Assembly: GCA_036005845.1 (NCBI GenBank)
Contig: DASYQD010000188.1
Span: 1 to 16,016 of the forward strand
Length of the DNA: 16,016 nt
From: DASYQD01 sp036005845
GTDB lineage: Bacteria; Acidobacteriota; Thermoanaerobaculia; Multivoradales; JAIOJS01
Reading direction: 5' to 3'
Shown here one piece after another: positions 9,239 through 15,524 of this stretch. Each line of letters opens with the position of its first letter. Positions within the stretch are counted from its first letter, which is position 1. Under the pieces are notes generated by a model. That model did no database searches. It had not been told where the DNA came from and saw only the letters and a program-made list of their open reading frames with translations. A program made the translations under genes and the position numbers.

Positions 9239-9244
9239 TAGGAT
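9239..9244 (+). promoter_or_regulatory. TAGGAT box 6 nt before the ATG at 9251
   Basis: TAGGAT ends 6 nt before the ATG. The same hexamer at the same distance precedes pdxJ (12552-12557). It can be read as a -10 box giving a leaderless transcript, or as an AGGA Shine-Dalgarno core. I see no convincing -35. Confidence 0.35.
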
Positions 9245-9250
9245 CGCCCT

Positions 9251-9391
9251 ATGAACGTGCGCGGGAGCCTGCGCTGCGCCGCGCTGGCGATGGTGGCCGC
9301 GCCTCTCTTCCTCCCTGCGCGAGCAGCCGCCCGCCTGCGGCCGGAAGTCGCGCTTTTCGCATATCTCGGATGTCGCCAAGTGCTAGGTTAG
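9251..9391 (+). pseudogene. Truncated secreted-protein ORF (signal peptide remnant)
   Basis: A 46-codon ORF reading MNVRGSLRCAALAMVAAP and onward. It has a positive n-region (Arg4, Arg8), a hydrophobic core of about 15 residues and an Ala-rich cleavage site (PARAAA near residue 27), as in a Sec signal peptide. Only about 19 unremarkable residues follow before TAG at 9389. GC content drops sharply from about 9340 on, where the foreign-looking segment begins. I read this as the 5' stump of a gene for an exported protein whose body was lost or displaced by the insertion. I found no matching 3' remainder in 10144-10291. A genuine tiny secreted peptide is possible but less likely. Confidence 0.45.
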
Positions 9392-9419
9392 GCAGCGCCG
9401 GTATAACCTCGACCTCGTC

Positions 9420-9725
9420 ATGCAGCCCTCCCCGAAGGCACCCAGAAGTCTTCTCCGGCTACTGGACGCCTTCTTTCGAACAGCGTGGACCACAACGATC
9501 GGCGCGTTGGGTTTCGCTGCCACTGTCACAGCTTGGTCCATCGATCCAGGCTCTCGTGTCCCCGTCGTTCTCTTTGTAGGTGTGATCTCTCTCGCCGCCA
9601 TTGCCGCAATAACCCTCCTTGAGGCTGCTCGACGGCCGCTCGACCACGCGGCAAGGCTGCTACCACGTGTTCGACCAGACTGGCAACCTAAAGGGACTTT
9701 TTTGCGTACCCTGGTTCGCCTTTGA
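9420..9725 (+). CDS. Small two-helix membrane protein, unknown function
   Basis: A 101-aa product with two predicted membrane helices, about residues 20-40 (TAWTTTIGALGFAATVTAWS) and 47-68 (VPVVLFVGVISLAAIAAITL), joined by a short loop with a Pro-Gly turn. An amphipathic Arg-rich stretch follows. I do not recognise a named family. No Shine-Dalgarno is seen; TATAAC at 9402-9407 is a fair -10 box 12 nt before the ATG. The last ten codons come after the run TTTTTT (9698-9703) and look unnatural. Skipping one base there would continue into the HNH frame, giving a membrane-anchored HNH protein of about 240 aa. It may therefore be a complete small protein, a truncated one, or the first half of a frameshifted gene. 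GC is well below the neighbours. Confidence 0.55.
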   Translation: MQPSPKAPRSLLRLLDAFFRTAWTTTIGALGFAATVTAWSIDPGSRVPVVLFVGVISLAAIAAITLLEAARRPLDHAARLLPRVRPDWQPKGTFLRTLVRL

Positions 9726-9735
9726 AACCACCGAG

Positions 9736-10143
9736 ATGCACATCTGTGCAAGCGAGTCGCCCGCCCCATCCAAATCATATGATCCGATCAGCGTTTCTGG
9801 AGGGGTCAAGCGGCTCTACGCTGACCCTTACGTTAAGAACCGCCGCGGCGTCTTCGAATACATTCTTGGCGGCCATCAGGATTCGAAGCTCCTGGATGTA
9901 CGGGTGTTCGACGAGGGCACCAAGAGAGCCGTCTACGCCAGGCAGACTGCCGCTGCGGAAGCCGACGGCACATCAAACTGTCCGCACTGCACGGGCGGCC
10001 ATGCTGCCAATAAGAACCGGATATGGAAGTTCGCCGAGATGGATGCGGACCACGTGTCCGCATGGAGCAAAGGCGGGGCAACCTCGCCTGAGAACTGCCA
10101 AATGCTGTGTGTTACCCACAATCGCACCAAAGGCAACCGATAG
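9736..10143 (+). CDS. HNH endonuclease-domain protein, like a DUF262/GmrSD C-terminus
   Basis: A 135-aa product from ATG 9736; an upstream TTG at 9619 is possible but would overlap the membrane ORF. The C-terminus is a clear HNH fold: a zinc-type C82-P-H-C85 pair, DADHVSAWSKGG with His106, NCQMLC with Asn120, and THN with His128, then RTKGN. The preceding region, GVFEYILGG then LLDVRVFDEGTKRAVYARQT, matches what I know of the segment just before the HNH module in DUF262 proteins, a group that includes GmrSD-type modification-dependent restriction enzymes. The DUF262 NTPase/DGQQR part is absent. It is either a remnant of such an enzyme or a stand-alone HNH nuclease. It begins 10 bp after the membrane ORF and shares its low GC. 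Confidence 0.7.
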   Translation: MHICASESPAPSKSYDPISVSGGVKRLYADPYVKNRRGVFEYILGGHQDSKLLDVRVFDEGTKRAVYARQTAAAEADGTSNCPHCTGGHAANKNRIWKFAEMDADHVSAWSKGGATSPENCQMLCVTHNRTKGNR

Positions 10144-10154
10144 TGTGGGCGTGC

Positions 10155-10168
10155 CAAGCCCCGGCTTG
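10155..10168 (+). other. Short inverted repeat after the HNH gene
   Basis: CAAGC (10155-10159) pairs with GCTTG (10164-10168) around the loop CCCG, 11 nt after the HNH stop. No T-run follows. It could help end the HNH transcript, but the stem is short. The rest of 10144-10291 shows no gene that I can support. Confidence 0.3.
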
Positions 10169-10291
10169 AGCATCGCGCCGGCTGCAGGACACGGCGGAAG
10201 CGGGCGCCTGCAATTTCATTTGTTCCTAGCGCGCGGGGCCAAACGAGCGCGTGGACGCGACGGCTGACGTTGATATGCGGACTTACCCGCG

Positions 10292-12448
10292 ATGACTGCT
10301 AGATTGGCGCGCGTGAACCGACTGAACAGGCTTCGATTCCTGCTCGCAATCACCTGCATCGCAACCCTGCCCGGCCCCGCCGCGGCTGAGCATGCTCCGA
10401 CCGACCTGCGCGCGCTCTATCACTCGCTCGAGGCACCGCGGCTTGACGCGGATGCAGCAGCGCCCGACCATCTCGAGCTCGGCCGCACGACCCTTCGACC
10501 CGCCGCGGGCACGAAGGTCTACCGCATGGTGGCCGACGGCCGGCCGTGCGGCGTGCTGTTCGACGGCGACGTGAGCTGGTCGCATCGCGTCGACGATCCG
10601 GTAACGCTGCCGGTGGCTCGGCGGCTGGTCGAGAAGGTCTCGCACCTGGCGATGACGCAGGGAAAGGCAACCCGAGGGACCAACTCAGCGAACGCTCTCC
10701 TGCTCTCGGAGAAGCTGCGCGGCGCGGCGATCTGGAGCTGGGAGGTGGCTGCCGGCATCCCGGATTTCGCGCCCATGGCGCCGCGCGAGCTGCCGGGCTG
10801 GGCGACCGAGCGGCTGGCTCGGCGCTTCGACGGCAACCCCGCGCACGACATGGTGGTGGCCGATCAGAACGCCGATCCCCACTACGCGTGGGGCCTACTG
10901 CATGGCGAGCGCGACGACTACGTCCTCGACTGGGACGCTCGCTCCACGCTCGCGCTCGAGAGTCTCGGCGTCGCCCAGCCGGTCGACTCCCGCAGCGCCT
11001 TCCGCGGACGCTGGTCGAACGTGGAGCTCGCCGCGCAGCCGACCTCCGGCGATTGGTGGTCGCGCCGCCGGCCGTTCGACCTGGTCGCGACGTCCGCCGA
11101 CCTCGAGCTCGTCGAGCTCGCGGGCGAGCGTGCGCGAGTCCGCGCCAAGGTGAAGTTGCGTCTCGACCGCGCCGGGATGCGCGTGCTGTCGCTCAGGCTC
11201 GACAACGAGTTTGCCAGCCTGTCCGAGACGCTGCGCACGATCGAGCAGGTGGAAGTGAGGCTCGACGGGCAGTCGGCCGTCTACGTGCACGATCGCGGGC
11301 GGCTCCTCGTGGCGCTGCCACAGCCATCTTCCGCGGGCGCGACCGTGGAGGTCGCGGTCGAGTACACGGCGGCGATGCTCGAACGGCCGAAGGGCGACGT
11401 GGTCTGGTACGTGGCGGGCGACGACTGGTATCCCCAGCCGGCGGAGCCCGGCGGCACGACCGCCGCGACCTACCACGTCACGCTCGAGACTCCGAAGCCG
11501 CTGGTACCGCTCGCGCCGGGCAAGACCGTCTCGCGCGTGGAGTCCGACCAGTCGACGCGGCTGGTGACCGAGCTCGCCGGACCGATGTCGCATCTCTATC
11601 TCGCCGCCGGCAAGTACGAAACGACCTCGACGACCGAGGGCGGGGTGCGCGTGGACGTCTCGACGTACGGCCTTCACGACCCGGCGGAGATGGAGCGTGT
11701 GAGCCACGTGGTCACGGCTGTCCGTGGCTGCCTCGCCGATCTCCTGGCCGAGCCCTACCCTTTCAAGGAGCTGCGCGTTCTGGAGGTCAAGGAGTGGGGC
11801 TTCGGTATCGCCCCGGCGGGCTTCATCTTCATCACCCAGGAAGCGTTCGTCAGCAAGGCACGGGTGGCGGCGGTCCCCGGCCCGGGGAGGCGGCAGTTCG
11901 AGAAGACGATGATGGCCAACGTCGACGCGCGCCTCGCGCACGAGACAGCGCACGCCTGGTACCCGCACGTGGAAAAGATCCGCGACGCCGAGGACTTCTG
12001 GCTCTCCGAGAGCTTCGCCGAGTACCTGTCGACGGTCTGCCTCACGCTCTCGCTCGGCGAGGGCAAGGCGCGCGACAACGCGTGGAATTATCAGCTCGGC
12101 GAGTGGAAGCAGCGCACGGGAGCCCTTGGCGCGAACAGCAGCCTGTTCCTCGCCACCCACTTGTTCGGCCAAGGGGAAGCAGGCGCCACCGATTACTTCC
12201 GGCTCGTCTACGGCAAGGGACCGATCGTCCTGCAGGCCCTGCGCGAAGAGCTGATCCGTCAGGCCGGCAATCGGGCGGACGGCGAACGCCTGTTCTTCAC
12301 CTGGATCCGCCACGTCCTCCGCGAGCATCGCTACCAGGTCGCGTACACCGGCGACCTGGTGGCTCCGCTCGATCGCCTGACCGGCAAGAGCTGGCGGCCG
12401 TGGTTCGAGAAGTACGTCTACGGGACGGAGACGCCGCGGGTGGAGTGA
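10292..12448 (+). CDS. Secreted M1-like zinc metallopeptidase without GAMEN motif
   Basis: A 718-aa exported protein. The Sec signal peptide ends near PGPAAA|EHA (about residue 32). The N-terminal half is beta-rich with a unique first domain. The C-terminal half is gluzincin-like: HETAH at 550-554, then E573 in LSESFAEYLS with the 18-residue spacing typical of M1, and VYGKGPIVL, which resembles the M1 block after the catalytic Tyr. Where M1 aminopeptidases have G-A-M-E-N, this protein reads GIAPAG (505-510), so the Glu that binds the substrate amino-terminus is missing; aminopeptidase activity is doubtful. The ATG at 10292 is used. GTG 10313, preceded by TAGATT at 10300-10305, would give a neater signal peptide (MNRLNRLRFLLAI). 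No ribosome site is obvious for either. Confidence 0.85.
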   Translation: MTARLARVNRLNRLRFLLAITCIATLPGPAAAEHAPTDLRALYHSLEAPRLDADAAAPDHLELGRTTLRPAAGTKVYRMVADGRPCGVLFDGDVSWSHRVDDPVTLPVARRLVEKVSHLAMTQGKATRGTNSANALLLSEKLRGAAIWSWEVAAGIPDFAPMAPRELPGWATERLARRFDGNPAHDMVVADQNADPHYAWGLLHGERDDYVLDWDARSTLALESLGVAQPVDSRSAFRGRWSNVELAAQPTSGDWWSRRRPFDLVATSADLELVELAGERARVRAKVKLRLDRAGMRVLSLRLDNEFASLSETLRTIEQVEVRLDGQSAVYVHDRGRLLVALPQPSSAGATVEVAVEYTAAMLERPKGDVVWYVAGDDWYPQPAEPGGTTAATYHVTLETPKPLVPLAPGKTVSRVESDQSTRLVTELAGPMSHLYLAAGKYETTSTTEGGVRVDVSTYGLHDPAEMERVSHVVTAVRGCLADLLAEPYPFKELRVLEVKEWGFGIAPAGFIFITQEAFVSKARVAAVPGPGRRQFEKTMMANVDARLAHETAHAWYPHVEKIRDAEDFWLSESFAEYLSTVCLTLSLGEGKARDNAWNYQLGEWKQRTGALGANSSLFLATHLFGQGEAGATDYFRLVYGKGPIVLQALREELIRQAGNRADGERLFFTWIRHVLREHRYQVAYTGDLVAPLDRLTGKSWRPWFEKYVYGTETPRVE

Positions 12449-12551
12449 GGGCGGGCCAGCGCGCCTTCGCTACTCTCGGACACTCGCACTCGATTCGACA
12501 GCTGCAAATCCTGCGCACGTCCGGCGCTGCGACCGCGTAGGGACGCCGCGC

Positions 12552-12557
12552 TAGGAT
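12552..12557 (+). promoter_or_regulatory. TAGGAT box 6 nt before pdxJ
   Basis: TAGGAT followed by 6 nt and the pdxJ ATG repeats exactly the arrangement at 9239. Read as a -10 box it would give a leaderless pdxJ mRNA; read as AGGA it is an ordinary ribosome site. The 103 bp upstream (12449-12551) show no clear -35 and no other feature, so pdxJ may need a promoter here, since it is no longer joined to glmM. Confidence 0.4.
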
Positions 12558-12563
12558 CCCGCC

Positions 12564-13292
12564 ATGGCCCCCTGTCTCTCCGTCAACGTCGACCACGTCG
12601 CCACGCTGCGCCAGGCGCGGCGCGCGCCTTACCCGGACGTGGTGGAAGCGGCCCGCATCGCCGAGGACGCCGGCGCGTCGGGCATCACCGCACACCTGCG
12701 CGGCGACCGCCGTCACGTGCAGGACGCGGACCTCGTGGCGCTGCGGCAGAACGTGCGCGGCAAGCTCAACCTCGAGATGGCGGCGAGCGAGGAGATGCTG
12801 GGCATCGCGCTGAAGGTGCGGCCTCACCAGGTGTCGCTGGTGCCGGAGCGGCCCGACGAGGTGACTACGGAGGGCGGGCTCGACCTGCCTGCGCACGGCG
12901 ACCGGCTGCGCGAGGCGGCGCTGCGGCTGCGCGACGCCGGCATCGCCGTGTCGATGTTCCTCGACCCGCACCCGGAGCAGATCGAGCGGCTCGCCGAGAT
13001 CGGCAGCGGCGTCGTCGAGGGTTTCGAGATCAACACCGACGCTTACACGCGGAGCAGCGGCCTCGACGGCGAGCTGCACCTGACCGGCATGCGCGCCGCC
13101 GCCGAGCAGGGGCACGCCGCCGGGTTTCGTGTTTACGCCGGCCACGGGCTCACCACCAGCAACGTCGGCCCGGTGGCGGCGCTGCCGCAGATGGAGGAGC
13201 TCAACATCGGCCACTGGCTGATCTCGCGCGCGATCTTCGTCGGGCTCGCCGAGGCGGTGCGCGAGATGCTGGCGGCGATGGGCGCGCGGTGA
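12564..13292 (+). CDS. pdxJ: Pyridoxine 5'-phosphate synthase
   Basis: Last step of the DXP-dependent vitamin B6 pathway, joining 1-deoxyxylulose-5-phosphate and 3-amino-2-oxopropyl phosphate. The product is 242 aa, the normal length. Family blocks are SVNVDHVATLRQAR (6-19), HLRGDRRHVQD with His44, LNLEMA with Glu71, VPERPDEVTTEGGLD, AGHGL with the second active-site His, and ELNIGHWLISRAIFVGL. Some usually constant spots differ: HLREDRRH has Gly47 for Glu, IEIHTG reads FEINTD, and GLTYHNV reads GLTTSNV. The fold and main catalytic residues remain. In related genomes pdxJ lies next to glmM; here 3.3 kb of other genes intervene. acpS, which often follows pdxJ, is not here. Confidence 0.95.
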   Translation: MAPCLSVNVDHVATLRQARRAPYPDVVEAARIAEDAGASGITAHLRGDRRHVQDADLVALRQNVRGKLNLEMAASEEMLGIALKVRPHQVSLVPERPDEVTTEGGLDLPAHGDRLREAALRLRDAGIAVSMFLDPHPEQIERLAEIGSGVVEGFEINTDAYTRSSGLDGELHLTGMRAAAEQGHAAGFRVYAGHGLTTSNVGPVAALPQMEELNIGHWLISRAIFVGLAEAVREMLAAMGAR

Positions 13293-15262
13293 CCGCAAAG
13301 CCCGCCGCGGCTCGCACCCACGCGGCAGCGGCGCTGCTCGCGGTATTCATCGTCTTCATACCGCCGTCGCCCGCGGCAGCGGCGCTCCCGTGGGAGTGGT
13401 GGCGCGACCTGTCACAGCTGGCGCGGCTGCCGGACGGCGACCAGGTGCTGCTGCGCAGCAGCCACTGCCCGTCGCAGTGCCGCTTCGACCGCAGCTCGGC
13501 CGGCGACACCCGCTTCCTACGCGTCGCCGACGGCGAAGCGGTGATCTTCGACGAGCCCGGCGCCGGCGCCATCACCCGTATCTGGATGACGATGGGCGCC
13601 GCCGGCGGCGGCAGCACGACGCTCGATCGCAACGTGCGCATCCGCGTCCGCGTCGACGGCGAGAGCGTGCCGCGCGTCGACCTGCCGCTGCCGGAGCTGT
13701 TCGACGGCACGCATCCGCCGTTCACGGCGCCGCTCGCGCTCGACCTCTTCAGGAGCAGCGGCGGCAACGTCAGCTACGTGCCCATCCCGTATCGGCGCGG
13801 CTGCACGGTGTCGCTGGTCGGCGCCGAGTCGGCACGCATCTGGTATCAGATCGGTTTCCACCGGTTGGCGAGCGCTGCCGGGGTGACGAGCTTCCGCGGC
13901 GACGAGGACCTCAGCGGGCTTCGGGCCGCGCTGTCCACTCCCGCCGGCGTCGATCCATGGCCGCAACCGCAGCCTCACCTGTCGCAGCTGCTGCAGACGC
14001 TGGCCGTAGGTGAAGAGCGCGTGGCGTGGGAGCGCCAAGGCGCCGGCGAGCTGCGCCGGCTGCGCCTGCGCGCGCCGCGCGAGAGCTGGGGCCGGCTGCG
14101 GCTGCTGCTCGACTTCGACGGCGCGCGGCGAGTGGACCTGACGCTCGCCGATTTCTTCGCCGCCAGCCCGGCGCCGGTGCCCACCATGCGTTCTCTGCTC
14201 GCCGGCGCCGACGACGACGGCCTCCTCTACGCCTACTTCCCCATGCCCTTCGCGCGCTCGGCGCGCGTCAGTCTGCGGAGCGAGGATGCGGCGGGCCCGC
14301 AGCCCGTCGAAGTCGAGTGGGAGCTGGGATGGAGCGAGGCGCCACCGGCCCCCGACGCGGCGCCGTTCTTCGCCACGGCGCGCAGCCTCGAGACCGCCGA
14401 CCCAGAGCGCGACCTGACGCTTCTCGAGCACAGCGGCGCCGGCAAGTGGGTCGGGCTCTTCCTCCAGCTCGCCGGCATCGGCACGCCGGCACGCGACTAC
14501 CTCGAAGGCGACGAACGCGTCTACGTCGACGGCGCCACCAGCCCCTCGATCTACGGCACCGGCGTCGAAGACTTCTTCAACGGCGGCTTCTTCTTCGACC
14601 GCGGCGCGGTGATCGCGCCGCTGCACGGCTCGATCTATCAGCTGCAGACGAGCGCCGGCGACAGCGTCGACGGCATGTACCGGCTGCTGCTCGCCGACGC
14701 CGTGCCCTTCCATGGCGGCCTGCGCGTGGCGCTCGAGAACGGGCCGGGTCCACCCACCGGCCACCTGCGCATGGACGCTCGCGCCGTCGCCTACGGCTAT
14801 TCGCGCGACGCCGGCGCGTGGCAGCTCGTCGACCGCCTCGACCTCACCAGCGCGCGATCGACGCGCGACCACCACTACCAGCCGCCGCGCCGTGCCCGCT
14901 GCGCCGCGGTCACGGGCACGTTCGAGAGCGACCCGCCGCAGACGCGCACTGCTATCGGCTGCTCGTTCGGCAGTGGCAAGTCGCGCTTCACGCTCCGCTC
15001 TCCGCGCCCGGGGCCGCTGCGTCTCCGCCGCCTGCTCGACGCCGCCGCCGGCGCTCCGGAGGCCGACGTCTACGTCGCCGGCAGGAAGCTCGCCACCTTC
15101 CCCTACGTCGCCGCCAACCCCTTCCGCCGCTGGCAGGAGCTCGATCTCGACCTGCCGCTGTCCGGCGGTGGTCCGCTGCAGATCGCCGTCGCCCCGCACG
15201 CCGAGCCCGGCGGAGCGGCCACGCACACCGAGTTCGCCTACGAGCTCTGGCAGCCGCAATAG
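13289..15262 (+). CDS. Secreted DUF2961 (GH172-family) protein
   Basis: A 657-aa protein with a Sec signal peptide (hydrophobic core AAALLAVFIVFIPPSP, cleavage near AAA|ALPW, about residue 31). It starts at GTG 13289, overlapping the pdxJ stop as GTGA. The DUF2961 signature is seen in GAITRIWMT, then YGTGVEDFFNGGFFF (422-436) with Glu427, a likely catalytic acid, and LLADAVPFHGGLRVALENG. Characterised GH172 members act on fructofuranosyl or D-arabinofuranosyl linkages, so a periplasmic or extracellular furanosidase is a fair guess. The real substrate is unknown. A C-terminal beta-sandwich-like region follows the core (from about residue 540). Translational coupling to pdxJ has no obvious metabolic reason. 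Confidence 0.85.
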   Translation: MTAKPAAARTHAAAALLAVFIVFIPPSPAAAALPWEWWRDLSQLARLPDGDQVLLRSSHCPSQCRFDRSSAGDTRFLRVADGEAVIFDEPGAGAITRIWMTMGAAGGGSTTLDRNVRIRVRVDGESVPRVDLPLPELFDGTHPPFTAPLALDLFRSSGGNVSYVPIPYRRGCTVSLVGAESARIWYQIGFHRLASAAGVTSFRGDEDLSGLRAALSTPAGVDPWPQPQPHLSQLLQTLAVGEERVAWERQGAGELRRLRLRAPRESWGRLRLLLDFDGARRVDLTLADFFAASPAPVPTMRSLLAGADDDGLLYAYFPMPFARSARVSLRSEDAAGPQPVEVEWELGWSEAPPAPDAAPFFATARSLETADPERDLTLLEHSGAGKWVGLFLQLAGIGTPARDYLEGDERVYVDGATSPSIYGTGVEDFFNGGFFFDRGAVIAPLHGSIYQLQTSAGDSVDGMYRLLLADAVPFHGGLRVALENGPGPPTGHLRMDARAVAYGYSRDAGAWQLVDRLDLTSARSTRDHHYQPPRRARCAAVTGTFESDPPQTRTAIGCSFGSGKSRFTLRSPRPGPLRLRRLLDAAAGAPEADVYVAGRKLATFPYVAANPFRRWQELDLDLPLSGGGPLQIAVAPHAEPGGAATHTEFAYELWQPQ

Positions 15263-15278
15263 CGGCTCGCCTGCACCA

Positions 15279-15494
15279 CTATCGCTCGATCTCCACCTGC
15301 TCGCCGACGTTGGGCTCCGGCTCGGCGGCGATCACCACCGTGCCGACGATGGGCAGCAGCACGCGGTGGGTGTTGCCGCCGAAGCGCAGGTTGACCTCGT
15401 AGTAGGCCTCGGGTGCGATGCGGATGAGGGTGCCGCGGGCGCCTTTGAGGCCCAGCAGCTCGTTGTGGATGAGGACCTCGTTCGGGATCTCCAT
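15279..15494 (-). CDS. 71-aa protein of unknown function
   Basis: Small acidic protein beginning MEIPNEVLIHNELLGLKG. It has alternating hydrophobic patterns suggesting a compact beta-barrel (GTLIRIAPEAYYEVNLRF, HRVLLPIVGTVVIAAEPE). No membrane helix, cysteine or known motif is visible, and I do not recognise the family. The start is well supported: GGAAGG at 15502-15507 precedes the ATG by 7 nt. It lies 30 bp downstream of the sigma-54 activator on the same strand and is probably cotranscribed with it. Its stop is only 16 bp from the end of the convergent DUF2961 gene, with no terminator visible between them. A small regulatory or accessory protein is possible, but that is a guess. Confidence 0.65.
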   Translation of the reverse strand: MEIPNEVLIHNELLGLKGARGTLIRIAPEAYYEVNLRFGGNTHRVLLPIVGTVVIAAEPEPNVGEQVEIER

Positions 15495-15524
15495 GCGCCC
15501 CCCTTCCGCTCTCGGTGATCCGAA

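Larger units (their letters stand above)
9340..10290. mobile_element. Low-GC foreign segment (HNH island), boundaries approximate
   Basis: Base composition differs clearly from the surroundings: 52% GC at 9721-9780 and 58% at 9541-9600 by direct count, against 75% at 8401-8460 in glmM. The segment carries the two-helix membrane ORF and the HNH ORF and separates glmM from the peptidase and pdxJ. No transposase, integrase, terminal inverted repeat or target-site duplication is visible, so the mechanism of entry is unknown. The edges are judged only from composition and could be off by 50 bp or more. Confidence 0.5.

Noticed and set aside
9387..9393. GTTAGGC, a match to the integron core site GTTRRRY, at the left edge of the low-GC segment
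   Set aside because: No partner RYYYAAC box or attC-like imperfect palindrome was found after the HNH gene, and no integrase is visible. A 7-base match is easily due to chance.
9385..9409. AGGTTA/TAACCT inverted repeat near the start of the low-GC segment
   Set aside because: Only 6 bp with a 13-nt loop, and no matching copy at the right edge, so it cannot be called an element end or terminator.
9383..9778. 131-codon open frame on the minus strand through the membrane/HNH region
   Set aside because: The translation is Arg/Ser-rich with no fold or motif, and the plus-strand frames carry membrane helices and an HNH domain. It is a shadow.
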